From Leptolinea sp. UBA5203 (GTDB taxonomy: Bacteria > Chloroflexota > Anaerolineae > Anaerolineales > Anaerolineaceae): a stretch of 64,000 nt of DNA. Where the stretch lies: the NCBI GenBank assembly GCA_002412765.1, contig DHVR01000061.1:325145-389144 (forward strand), read 5' to 3'. The first letter of the stretch is position 1; each line of letters opens with the position of its first letter. Positions 34,845-43,525 of this stretch are shown piece by piece. The notes below the pieces were generated by a model, which ran no database searches, had not been told where the DNA came from, and saw only the letters and a program-made list of their open reading frames with translations. The position numbers and the translations under genes are program-made.

Positions 34845-36441
34845 TCAGGATAAACGCTGGTATTTTTGGCTGGCTGTTGTTCTTGTCATCCTTACAACGC
34901 TACCGTATTTAGTTGGTTTTTCCAGACAAACAGATTCGCTGCGCTTTTCAGGATCTTTTATTGGAGTGGAAGACCATAATTCATATATCGCCAAAATGCG
35001 CAGTGGGTACAACGGGGAGTGGTTATTTCGCACTCCATATACGGGGATAAAACAAAATGGCATTCTGACCTATTTCCCCTATATCCTGATCGGAAAACTG
35101 GCAGGTGGAATAGAACTTGTCGGGCAATTTCAGTTTTTCTTTCAAACACTTCGTATAGGCAGTATCTTTTTATACGTCTTTAGTTTGATGAAATATTTCT
35201 CGCGATTCATCCATAATCGGATAACCATGAGAGCCGCTGTCGTTTTATGTATTTTTGGGGGGGGGTTAGGCTGGCTGTACTTTATGGGCGTACCAGGTTT
35301 ATGGCAAAACCGTTTACCTTTGGAATTTTATTCACCGGACGCCTTTAGCTTTTTATCGACCCTGATCCTACCGCATATTATATTTGCTCGCGCTTTTATG
35401 CTGCTCAGTTTGGATGCCTGGATATTTAAGCAAAGTGTTACTCTTGGGAAACTGGAAATTCGCTACCCATTTCTGTGTGCTTTGTTTGGATATCTTGTCT
35501 ACCTTTTCCAACCCATTAATTTCAGTATTTTGTTATTAATCAATTTCTTCTTTATTTTGTATACCCTTATGAAATCTTTTCGCCAGAGGGGTGGAATTAA
35601 GTTCGGAGAATGGGTGGCCAATCAACGAAGTATTCTTTTGGATATCTTTATTATCTTTTTGCTTTACCTTCCATTGGTTGGCTATAATTTTTATATAATG
35701 TTTTTTGATCCTTTTGTGCACACCTGGAGTCAACAAAACATTCTTACCTCCCCGCCTATCACGGATTATCTACTGGCCTACTTGATCTGGATTGGTTTGG
35801 GTTTTGTAGGGCTTCCAAAGCGAAGTGATTTAAGGAATCATTCCTATTTGTTCTGGGGATTATGGATTCTAGCAGGGTTTGGCATGGTATACCTTCCCAT
35901 CACAATTCAGCGCCGGTATATCGAAGGGATCTGGGTGGTACTTGTTTTGTTGGCGATTAAAGGGATTGAGCGTGTTTTTGATCTTGAAAAACACCGAAAT
36001 TTACTGCGTGTGGGAGTGATACTTGGCAGTTTGTCCAGTTTTATCCTATTGGTCGGCTGTTTTATTCAAGTGGGCACCGCTAAGTCACCGGTTTTTGTTG
36101 AAAAAGACCGTATTACCTTGTTTCAGTTTCTTGACAAGCAATTTTCAAATAATGATTTTGTCTTCGCAGCCCATGATCTTAGCAATCAAATTCCTGCCTG
36201 GACGCAACTAAACACCATCGTTGGGCATGGTCCTGAGAGTATCGGGGAGCGTGATATTCTGGATGTGTATCAAAAGGCTTTGGAAGGGCAGTACACGGCA
36301 GATGAGTTTATCGACTATCTAGCCGATAAAAAAGTATCAGCGTTTGTTGTTGATCAGCAAACGATAGATGAATTTCCTGCTTGTCTGGAAATCTATCAGA
36401 ATGATTCGTATGTGGTTTGCTCGGTGAACCAAAATGAATAG
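34834..36441 (+). CDS. Polytopic membrane protein (paralogue A2)
   Basis: A 535-residue protein with about ten membrane segments, related along its length to the protein at 31173 (see shared LRFSG, SYIAKM, W-L-F-R-T-P-Y-T and QQN segments). The start is the ATG at 34834, inside the end of the previous gene, behind GGAGG at 34822-34826. A run of nine G (35257-35265) encodes Gly-Gly-Gly in a predicted membrane loop and is a likely slippage or sequencing-error site; the frame stays open as read. The C-terminal 140 residues are soluble. Its stop overlaps the next gene by 8 nt. Confidence 0.6.
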   Translation: MQSSQDKRWYFWLAVVLVILTTLPYLVGFSRQTDSLRFSGSFIGVEDHNSYIAKMRSGYNGEWLFRTPYTGIKQNGILTYFPYILIGKLAGGIELVGQFQFFFQTLRIGSIFLYVFSLMKYFSRFIHNRITMRAAVVLCIFGGGLGWLYFMGVPGLWQNRLPLEFYSPDAFSFLSTLILPHIIFARAFMLLSLDAWIFKQSVTLGKLEIRYPFLCALFGYLVYLFQPINFSILLLINFFFILYTLMKSFRQRGGIKFGEWVANQRSILLDIFIIFLLYLPLVGYNFYIMFFDPFVHTWSQQNILTSPPITDYLLAYLIWIGLGFVGLPKRSDLRNHSYLFWGLWILAGFGMVYLPITIQRRYIEGIWVVLVLLAIKGIERVFDLEKHRNLLRVGVILGSLSSFILLVGCFIQVGTAKSPVFVEKDRITLFQFLDKQFSNNDFVFAAHDLSNQIPAWTQLNTIVGHGPESIGERDILDVYQKALEGQYTADEFIDYLADKKVSAFVVDQQTIDEFPACLEIYQNDSYVVCSVNQNE

Positions 36442-38737
36442 AAAAATCGCTACACTCATTCTGATCCTGGCTCCGATATTGTTTTTTGCGGAGCTGTTAT
36501 TCTTTGGGAAAGCACTTTTCTGGGGTTTACCGGAATTACAGTTTTACCCCTGGAGGGCGCTGGCCTTTGAGCAAATTCTTAATGGCTATATGCCCCTGTG
36601 GAACCCCTACAACGGACTGGGCAGTCCATTGTTAGCTAATTACCAAACTGCCGTATTTTATCCCGCTACGGGACTGTTGTTCGTTTTATATTGGCTAGGC
36701 CATCTGGAAGGCATGGTTTGGGGACACATGCTTGTCAATGTAGCCCATGTCATTTTAGCAGGATTGGGCATGTATAAGGTTTGTGAGCATCGTGGTATCA
36801 GTCCTGCCGGTAGTACCCTGGCGGGGCTTACTTTCTCACTGGGTGGTTACCTGGTAGCCCGCTTTGGATTTTTTAGTATGATTTGGACGATGGCATGGTT
36901 TCCCTGGATATTTCTCTATACCATGCGTCTTTTTGAAAAAGAGAATTCCCGACTAGAGCCATTGAAACTTATCCTGGTAATCTCGATGATGCTCTTAGCA
37001 GGGCACGCCCAATTGAGTTGGTACATCCTGCTTTACTGTTTTTTTTGGATGGTCAGCCGGATAACCTCACCACTCTTAGCCTGGGTTAAAAAAGTTTGGC
37101 GGTTTGCCCTGGCTTGCATTTTCGCTTTTGCAATCAGCGCCATTCAGTTAATTCCTACTGCAGATTTTCTCCTTCAATCCCAGCGCAGTAGTGAAGTGGA
37201 CATTTCAACGGCCCTGACCTATTCATTTTGGCCATGGCACCTGCTAAATTTTATTAATCCCTCCATCTTTGGCAATCCTGCTCTCGGAAATTATTGGGGA
37301 TATGGAGCCTTCTGGGAAGACAGTATTTATTTTGGGCTATTGCCTTTCTTGCTGCTATTGGGTTCAATCATCCTGCTTTTTAGAAATGGAAAGCGATTAC
37401 TTCAAGATGGGAAAGAAAAGTACTTTTTATGGATTATGATCATCATTGGAATTCTATTTTCCCTGGGAAAAAACTTGTTCATTTTCCCTTGGTTTTATAA
37501 ACATATCCCCACTTTTGATATGTTCAATGCTCCCGCACGCTTTATGATCTGGGTTGTCTTCTCTGCCTCTATCCTGGCAGCCACCACCTTTGACCAGTGG
37601 AAGAAACCACTGGGAAAGGTCTTGTACTGGGTACGTCTGGGGACAGCCGGTGGTTTTGGTGTGGGCATCGGCGCCACTTGGATGATGATCAGTCATCCCG
37701 ACCTCCAGCCCACTTTTATTTCAGCAGCTTTCCAGATCAGTGTTTTAACCTTTTTCTGTGGATTCCTATATTTGATTAATCCAAATATCCATTCCGGGGA
37801 AGATAAGCCAAACAGAATAAAATTCTGGCAGCTAGGCGTGATTTTATTTGTATTCTTGGATTTATTCTTCCTATCGTTCAACACCATTCCTCTGCAGGAT
37901 ATTCAGCAAATTCAGGACTTCCAGAATAATTCGCCAGAGAATTCAAAAAGAATCTATTGGGATGAAGGGGATGACTATACCTTTAGATATGACACTGTTT
38001 TGGATTTCAAGAATTATGAAAATACCCTAACTGCAGCACAATTGGTGGATTCCCAATTGGCTAATGTTAATCTCTACAACCATGTGGTAAGCCTGAATAA
38101 TTTTGAACCCATGCGGTTAAAAACGTATGACCAGTTTCTCCAGGGATTAAATTCTCTGCCCTCAGAAGAACAAAGTAGACTACTTACTGGTTTTGGAATT
38201 GACACGATTTTCCAACTTGATTCGAGCAACCCAAGCAATATATATCGTATAGCCATTCCATCTACTGACAATATTCAGTTTTCAACCGGCGTTCAATTAG
38301 CATCCTCCATGGATGAATTCCTAAAAACAGAACCTGAGAATCAGTGCATCACTTTAATGTTGGGTAATAAACAAAATATGGGTCCTCAAGGGGGGAAGCA
38401 GCTTTGCGAAGGGATCTCTCTTGAAATAATGGACTTAATCTGGGAGGGGAATATAATTTCTTTCAAAACCATTATTCCCCAGGATGGTTGGCTATTGGTG
38501 AATGATGCGCAGGCAACCGGATGGCACGCAAATGTCGATGGCGTATCCGTTCCAATTTCATTGGCCAATGGATTTGTAAAAGCGATACCCATCACTACTG
38601 GATTCCATACTGTAGTATTTCTGTATCTGCCTGCTAGTTTTCTGATTGGTATGGTGATCTCACTGGTCAGTTTATTTAGTCTGGGTATACTATACATAAA
38701 GAATAATCGAAAAATTGGAGCAAGCCATGACAGTTGA
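36434..38737 (+). CDS. YfhO family membrane protein (paralogue B2)
   Basis: A 767-residue YfhO-type protein related to the gene at 32694. It has the same order: an early loop (FYPWRALAFEQILNGYMPLWNPYNGLGSPLLAN), a long membrane core of about twelve segments, and a C-terminal beta-rich domain with WLLVNDAQATGWHANVDGV and GFHTVVFLYLPASF. Start and stop both overlap neighbours, by 8 nt with the previous gene and by 11 nt with the MoxR gene, so tight co-translation is likely. Inferred role: extracytoplasmic glycosyl transfer from a lipid donor; acceptor unknown. Confidence 0.8.
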   Translation: MNRKIATLILILAPILFFAELLFFGKALFWGLPELQFYPWRALAFEQILNGYMPLWNPYNGLGSPLLANYQTAVFYPATGLLFVLYWLGHLEGMVWGHMLVNVAHVILAGLGMYKVCEHRGISPAGSTLAGLTFSLGGYLVARFGFFSMIWTMAWFPWIFLYTMRLFEKENSRLEPLKLILVISMMLLAGHAQLSWYILLYCFFWMVSRITSPLLAWVKKVWRFALACIFAFAISAIQLIPTADFLLQSQRSSEVDISTALTYSFWPWHLLNFINPSIFGNPALGNYWGYGAFWEDSIYFGLLPFLLLLGSIILLFRNGKRLLQDGKEKYFLWIMIIIGILFSLGKNLFIFPWFYKHIPTFDMFNAPARFMIWVVFSASILAATTFDQWKKPLGKVLYWVRLGTAGGFGVGIGATWMMISHPDLQPTFISAAFQISVLTFFCGFLYLINPNIHSGEDKPNRIKFWQLGVILFVFLDLFFLSFNTIPLQDIQQIQDFQNNSPENSKRIYWDEGDDYTFRYDTVLDFKNYENTLTAAQLVDSQLANVNLYNHVVSLNNFEPMRLKTYDQFLQGLNSLPSEEQSRLLTGFGIDTIFQLDSSNPSNIYRIAIPSTDNIQFSTGVQLASSMDEFLKTEPENQCITLMLGNKQNMGPQGGKQLCEGISLEIMDLIWEGNIISFKTIIPQDGWLLVNDAQATGWHANVDGVSVPISLANGFVKAIPITTGFHTVVFLYLPASFLIGMVISLVSLFSLGILYIKNNRKIGASHDS

Positions 38738-39680
38738 TCTTCCACTGCTTTCATCTACAATCAATAAAATCAAAGATAATTTGGGCAAAGTGATTATCGG
38801 AAAAGAGCGCAGCATTGACCTGGTGATCATCGGATTATTGTGCCAGGGGCATATTCTGATTGATGATGTACCGGGTGTTGGTAAAACCGTACTGGCACGT
38901 GCTTTGGCAAAATCCATTGATTGTGAATTTAAACGGATCCAGTTCACGCCTGATATGCTCCCCAGTGACTTGACTGGCGTCTCGATTTATAACCAAAAAA
39001 CCAATGAGTTTGAATTCAAACCTGGACCTTTATTTGCCCAAATTGTTCTTGCCGATGAAATCAACCGGGCAACCCCAAAAACGCAGTCTGCTTTACTGGA
39101 AGTGATGGAAGAGCGCCAAATTACGGTGGATGGGATGACCTATATATTAAAACCACCCTTCATGGTCTTGGCTACTCAAAATCCTATTGAGTATGAAGGC
39201 ACATTTCCATTACCGGAAGCGCAACTGGATCGTTTCTTAATGCGCTTTAAGATGGGTTATCCGAGTCTTACCACGGAAATTAATATTCTTTCCATGCAGC
39301 AACTTAGCCATCCCATCGAACACCTGACGGCAGTTATTGATCTGGACAATATTCGAACTGCACAGGAAATGATTAAATTAATTCATGTCTCTGAACCCAT
39401 TAAACGCTACATTGTAGAACTGGCACGTGCAACCAGGGAACATGATGATGTTTATTTGGGTGCAAGCCCACGCGGCAGTATTGGTTTGCTGCGAACTGCT
39501 CAGGCAAAGGCAGCACTTGAACAGCGGGATTATGTTTTACCGGATGATGTCAAAGATCTGGCGGTCCCCGTCCTTGCTCATCGTGTTGTGGTACATCCGT
39601 CCGCGCGAATTCAGGATATTAAACCTGAAATGATAGTTGAGGAAATTCTGAATTCAGTAGCAATTCCCATGCAAGCCTGA
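38727..39680 (+). CDS. MoxR family AAA+ ATPase
   Basis: A 317-residue MoxR-type ATPase, a chaperone-like AAA+ protein that matures or activates partner enzymes. Walker A is DVPGVGKT (47-54), Walker B is IVLADE (106-111), then sensor 1 with LATQNP, the EGTFPLPEAQLDRFLM block and a C-terminal lid with SPRGSIGLLRTAQAKAAL and PDDVKDLAVPVLAHR. The ATG at 38727 follows GGAG and lies inside the end of the upstream gene. It is paired with the DUF58 gene, the usual MoxR-DUF58 unit; here it is fused by overlap to a YfhO operon. Confidence 0.94.
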   Translation: MTVDLPLLSSTINKIKDNLGKVIIGKERSIDLVIIGLLCQGHILIDDVPGVGKTVLARALAKSIDCEFKRIQFTPDMLPSDLTGVSIYNQKTNEFEFKPGPLFAQIVLADEINRATPKTQSALLEVMEERQITVDGMTYILKPPFMVLATQNPIEYEGTFPLPEAQLDRFLMRFKMGYPSLTTEINILSMQQLSHPIEHLTAVIDLDNIRTAQEMIKLIHVSEPIKRYIVELARATREHDDVYLGASPRGSIGLLRTAQAKAALEQRDYVLPDDVKDLAVPVLAHRVVVHPSARIQDIKPEMIVEEILNSVAIPMQA

Positions 39681-39690
39681 TCCTGAGACC

Positions 39691-40953
39691 ATGAAAGTAA
39701 GAAAGACGTTTTGGGTAATTATAGGTTTGCTGGTTATCTTCCTTGCGGCTGGCAGACAATTTCAATATCAACTGTTGAATAAAGTCGTTTATGTTTTACT
39801 TGTTCTTATCCTTATATCATGGATCTGGACTCGCTTTTCCCTGACTGGAATACAATTTTCGCGGAAAGCGCGCAGTCTGCGCAAAGAAACCGGACAAGTC
39901 TTTGAAGAAAGGTTACGCCTGGAAAATAAATCGGCTTTTTTTAAATCCTGGATTGAAATAATCGATCATTCAAAACTGCCTGGGCAAAATGGGTCCAGGA
40001 TCATGGCCTGGGTAGGACGTGGAGAATTGCGTCATTACTCTTCGTATACTTTATTGACTCATCGGGGAAAATTCCTGCTCTCCCCGACTGAAATTAAATC
40101 CGGCGACCCTTTCGGACTCTTTGAGAAAACCGTCACATTGGAGTCTAATCAATCTTTACTTGTTCTGCCCATCCAATTCAAAATTCATAATTTTTCTTTA
40201 CCGCCAGGTTATTTACCAGGCGGCAAATCCATTCGGCGTCGCACTGCGGCCATCACGCCGCATGCAGCTGGTATTCGTGAATATCTACCGGGCGATTCCA
40301 TGAATCGTATCCATTGGAAAAAAACTGCCCAGAGGGGAATGTTAATTACCAAAGAGTTTGAAGAAGATCCTCAATCGGACATCTGGATAATTTTGGATAG
40401 TCACGTACTCTCTCATTCGAAAACAATGCAAGATGCTCCTATTCCAAAGGCTGATCGTTTCTGGAGTATTAAAGAAAAATCAACTTATCAACTTCCCATG
40501 GATAGCTATGAATATGCAGTGAGTACAGTAGCCACCATTGCAGACTACTTTATTCGTATAGGACAGGGAGTTGGTTTTCGGGATATTGGTAAGAATTCCT
40601 TGATTCTTCCACCTGAGAAAGGATATCGCCAACTCGAAAAAATCATGGAATCGTTGGCGTTCATTGCTGCTGATGGGGAGCAGTCAATGGAAACTGGTGT
40701 CTTGAGTCATATGAGTCAAATATTTCCTGGTAGTTTGGTGATCCTCATTGGGACGGACAGATCGACTGGACTGGAACGATCTGCGGAATCGTTAAAACTG
40801 AGGAAGATTCATCCTGTGTTTATTCTTATGGATTCGGATAGTTTTACAGGGGAGAAGAGGACAGTTTCATCAAATGCAGCTTTATTAAAGCAAATGGGCG
40901 TTATTGCTACAACAATTCATTACAAAGACTCGATTGCTGATCATTTGGAATGA
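39691..40953 (+). CDS. DUF58 domain protein
   Basis: A 420-residue protein with one or two N-terminal membrane helices (about 5-45) and a C-terminal DUF58/vWA-like domain. The signature is clear: GIREYLPGDSMNRIHWKKTAQ followed by LITKEFEED and a hydrophobic strand with DIWIILD. DUF58 proteins work with MoxR ATPases, perhaps in folding or assembling envelope enzymes. This gene follows moxR by 10 nt and closes the six-gene plus-strand unit; it converges with the response-regulator gene at 40965. Confidence 0.9.
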   Translation: MKVRKTFWVIIGLLVIFLAAGRQFQYQLLNKVVYVLLVLILISWIWTRFSLTGIQFSRKARSLRKETGQVFEERLRLENKSAFFKSWIEIIDHSKLPGQNGSRIMAWVGRGELRHYSSYTLLTHRGKFLLSPTEIKSGDPFGLFEKTVTLESNQSLLVLPIQFKIHNFSLPPGYLPGGKSIRRRTAAITPHAAGIREYLPGDSMNRIHWKKTAQRGMLITKEFEEDPQSDIWIILDSHVLSHSKTMQDAPIPKADRFWSIKEKSTYQLPMDSYEYAVSTVATIADYFIRIGQGVGFRDIGKNSLILPPEKGYRQLEKIMESLAFIAADGEQSMETGVLSHMSQIFPGSLVILIGTDRSTGLERSAESLKLRKIHPVFILMDSDSFTGEKRTVSSNAALLKQMGVIATTIHYKDSIADHLE

Positions 40954-40964
40954 AAACCAAAGGA

Positions 40965-41318
40965 TTAGTTTTTTATCATTTTTAGAAGTTCATCGGGCAT
41001 GTATGGCTTTAATAAAAAGTAATCTGCACCGGCGTCCAGACATTTTTCTTTTAAATCCGAACCGGATGTAAGAATCACTTTTGTCTCTTTATTAAGAATT
41101 TTGGATCTTTTTAAGGCTTGCAGGATCAGTAACCCATTATTTTGTTTTAAATTTACATCCATTAAAATGATGTCGGGGTTATGTTCAATAATGTGGTTGT
41201 TTATGGTTTCTTGGATGAAGTCGTTTGGAAAAGTACAATGAATCCCCTCAATTTCAAAAAGAAATTTCAGTAAGTTTCCCATCTCAAAATCATCTTCTAT
41301 CAGTAAAATCGATTTCAT
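40965..41318 (-). CDS. Stand-alone response-regulator receiver
   Basis: A 117-residue receiver domain with no output domain. It has the acidic pair D9-D10, phosphoacceptor D54 (IILMDVNL), the switch region LTSG near 85 and Lys104 in LLKPY. Phosphorylation by a histidine kinase elsewhere is expected; the kinase is not in the window. The ATG at 41318 is preceded by GGAAAG. The gene lies just downstream of tRNA-Arg on the same strand. Confidence 0.88.
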   Translation of the reverse strand: MKSILLIEDDFEMGNLLKFLFEIEGIHCTFPNDFIQETINNHIIEHNPDIILMDVNLKQNNGLLILQALKRSKILNKETKVILTSGSDLKEKCLDAGADYFLLKPYMPDELLKMIKN

Positions 41319-41340
41319 TATTCTTTCCAAAAAAAAATAG

Positions 41341-41413
41341 CACCCCCGGTGGGAGTCGAACCCACAACAATCGGATTAGAAGTCCGGTGCTCTGTCCATT
41401 GAGCTACGGGGGT
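41341..41413 (-). tRNA. tRNA-Arg (TCT), CCA not encoded
   Basis: Read on the minus strand, the acceptor ACCCCCG pairs fully with CGGGGGT, followed by discriminator G. The D-arm is GCTC-loop-GAGC, the anticodon loop CTTCTAA gives anticodon TCT, and the T-arm is GTGGG-TTCGACT-CCCAC. The anticodon stem CCGGA/TCCGA has a C-A pair at its outer position (27-43), while the other four pairs are canonical. No CCA follows; a T-rich run comes next. The type call is secure from the anticodon and arms. Confidence 0.93.
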
Positions 41414-41427
41414 AGTTTATAAATAGG

Positions 41428-41862
41428 CTATTGGTGAATTGGGCGTATGCCTTTGTATACCCTGGGACCTGTAAGAGTCATGACAATGGTCTGAGCAGGG
41501 CGGTTTATTTTATCAGATAATTCTATGGATGTCATTGGTTTGTTGCCATTCATTAACAAGACACGAAAAACAGCATCCACCATGGCGGTATTGCTGGTAA
41601 TAAAATCTGCTTGTTTTGCACAATGTGAAATCAATACATGCTGCAAGCCATCAATTTGTTTGATGGCACCAGTTTCCGGATCTACCCAATCATATAAGGT
41701 TTCTTCTTCAAAGTTGGCAAACTGTTCTTGGTGTTCCTGGCACAAACAGCTATGTAAATACACTCGCCAATTATTATCATGCTTTTTCCACCATTCAAAA
41801 TCAATGGTGAAAGGACTGTCGACGGACGGTTTGACCAAGCTATATTTCTTTTCTTCGGTCAT
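41428..41862 (-). CDS. Unknown wHTH-like protein, second gene of a two-gene cassette
   Basis: A 144-residue soluble protein I cannot name. Its N-terminal part contains HSCLCQEHQEQF with a later SHCAKQ, four residues (C, C, H/C) that could bind a metal. Its C-terminal 50 residues (MVDAVFRVLLMNGNKPMTSIELSDKIN, then R-P-A-Q-T-I, T-L-T-G-P-R-V-Y-K-G) look like a winged helix. Its ATG overlaps the stop of the upstream gene at 41859 by 4 nt (ATGA), so the two are made together. Inferred role: a DNA-binding or protein-binding partner of the upstream gene product. No signal peptide or membrane segment is present. Confidence 0.55.
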   Translation of the reverse strand: MTEEKKYSLVKPSVDSPFTIDFEWWKKHDNNWRVYLHSCLCQEHQEQFANFEEETLYDWVDPETGAIKQIDGLQHVLISHCAKQADFITSNTAMVDAVFRVLLMNGNKPMTSIELSDKINRPAQTIVMTLTGPRVYKGIRPIHQ

Positions 41863-43442
41863 GGCTTTCCCTCTTGAGTTGTGACTTCCAACCGGTAATA
41901 CAAATCACCAAGTGAGATGGCCCACGGAGCCTGATGCAATAAATTGATGATTGGGCCGGGAGGACATCGGAAACCGATATTTACGGCAGCATATAATTCA
42001 GCGATATGAACATGACCCTGAGGGTTTAATTTGGATAACTCCCGCATGGTGGAGATGATAAATTTTTCGAAATTTTGGCGGATTTTGTTTGGATTCCCCC
42101 AAAAATCTTCGATGACCTGCAAAGAATCTGGGAGAGCGATGGCCATTCGCTCATCAATTTCTGAGGAGACCATTTGTTTCAGCATGGTAAATGTAAGGTT
42201 TTTATCAAAACTGACATTTGCAGTGCGCAGCCAATCTCGTGTGGAGCGGCTTGAATCCAGCGAAATCATGATCTCCCCAGGGATATCTGTTTTCTTAAGA
42301 TGAATAATACTCCCCGGAATCAGTTTCTTGGATTTATAAAATTCCCGTAATCCATAGACATACCGTGGTTGGAAAATAACCCAACCAGGGAAGCGTTCTT
42401 TGGATTCTTCATCAATAAATGAAAATAAGACATTATTGGATTCAAAAGCAACCGGAAAAAAAGAACTCAAGCGACTGGATAAGGGCAGGGTACCTGCGCG
42501 CCAATGGGGAAAGATCAGATGGATGGTGATTTCATCCGGATCATCCTGAGAAACATCCTCGAATTCCAATTCGTCAAAGATGGATTGCTGAAGAATGTTC
42601 AACTCATCAATAATTTCACTTTTCTGATAATCGAAGTGATTGGGCTTGAGGTAAATGGGGATGTTTTTTACAAAGTCAGGTTCAAAACTTCGGAGATACC
42701 ACAGCGTTTCACCTGCAGGGCCGACCTCGTCAAACCTGGGATCCTCTTGAAGGGCATAATTCATGGAAAATTCAATCAAAGTGGAATTATCATCTGATGG
42801 GAATTCAAGATTCTTGATAATTTCACTCGTACTGAAGGGTCCACCTTCTTCCATTTCCAACAAAGCTTCAGCTAAATTTAAATAACCAGCATTAATATCA
42901 ACTAAAAGTGCTTTGGGAAAGGATTTACCGCCAATGCAGACAATTTCTTCATTGAGATTCATGGCTTCATTGATCGTTTTGGAAATAGAATTACCAAATT
43001 TCTCAAAGACAGCAGATTCGAGGTCATCCTGAACATCTGCCTGGTTTGTGGATAAGTTCAGCTGATGGTTTTCATAGGCCATCGCATATTCTTTCACTTC
43101 TTGACTTTGAAACTCAATGGTCATTACCTGAAATGGATCGGCAGTCAGACTAACGCCATCCCGAACACCAATCACTTTTCCGTAATTTCCATTTTCTTTG
43201 GGAAATTGAACCATATCATTCAATTGATAAGTTTCAGAGGGCAAATACATTTTGCGGGCTGTATCCGATTTGGCAAGGGTTTCGCGTTGTACCCGAACTC
43301 TTTCGCCAATTAAGGCTTTTGCCAATTCAATTCCATTTAACGGTTCTTCTCTATCCAAAAGATAATTGTATAGATACTCTAAATCATCAGGGGTAAATTG
43401 TAAATCTTCCCAATAGGCTTCAATTGAATTCGTTAATAACAT
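41859..43442 (-). CDS. Unknown multi-domain protein with winged-helix-like segments
   Basis: A 527-residue soluble protein of no family I recognise. Residues 10-50 (TPDDLEYLYNYLLDRE then ELAKALIGER) look like a helical or wHTH segment. A beta segment follows (LNDMVQFPKENGNYGKVIGVRDG). Around 200-250 the pattern LLEMEEGGPFSTSEIIKNL, then LQEDPRFDEVGPAGETLWYL, resembles HARE-HTH-type winged helices in restriction and chromatin proteins. The C-terminal half has a possible second such unit. It has its own promoter at 43493-43520. The ATG at 43442 (GAAGTG upstream) is preferred to the TTG at 43460. It is translationally coupled to the 144-residue gene. Confidence 0.5.
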   Translation of the reverse strand: MLLTNSIEAYWEDLQFTPDDLEYLYNYLLDREEPLNGIELAKALIGERVRVQRETLAKSDTARKMYLPSETYQLNDMVQFPKENGNYGKVIGVRDGVSLTADPFQVMTIEFQSQEVKEYAMAYENHQLNLSTNQADVQDDLESAVFEKFGNSISKTINEAMNLNEEIVCIGGKSFPKALLVDINAGYLNLAEALLEMEEGGPFSTSEIIKNLEFPSDDNSTLIEFSMNYALQEDPRFDEVGPAGETLWYLRSFEPDFVKNIPIYLKPNHFDYQKSEIIDELNILQQSIFDELEFEDVSQDDPDEITIHLIFPHWRAGTLPLSSRLSSFFPVAFESNNVLFSFIDEESKERFPGWVIFQPRYVYGLREFYKSKKLIPGSIIHLKKTDIPGEIMISLDSSRSTRDWLRTANVSFDKNLTFTMLKQMVSSEIDERMAIALPDSLQVIEDFWGNPNKIRQNFEKFIISTMRELSKLNPQGHVHIAELYAAVNIGFRCPPGPIINLLHQAPWAISLGDLYYRLEVTTQEGKP

Positions 43443-43492
43443 GGTTGTCACTTCTTTCAAGGTTTTATGGATGATTGTCCATCACGAGTCAT

Positions 43493-43520
43493 ATTATACC
43501 GTACCTTACAAAGGAATCAA
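43493..43520 (-). promoter_or_regulatory. Promoter of the two-gene wHTH cassette
   Basis: On the minus strand TTGATT (43520-43515), a 16-nt spacer and TATAAT (43498-43493). The predicted start is about 45 nt before the ATG at 43442, so the cassette is independent of the LysM-M23 gene upstream. Confidence 0.65.
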
Positions 43521-43525
43521 GAATA

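Noticed and set aside
41341..43442. Integrated element at tRNA-Arg
   Set aside because: The cassette next to the tRNA suggested an insertion, but there is no integrase, direct repeat of the tRNA end, or change in base composition.
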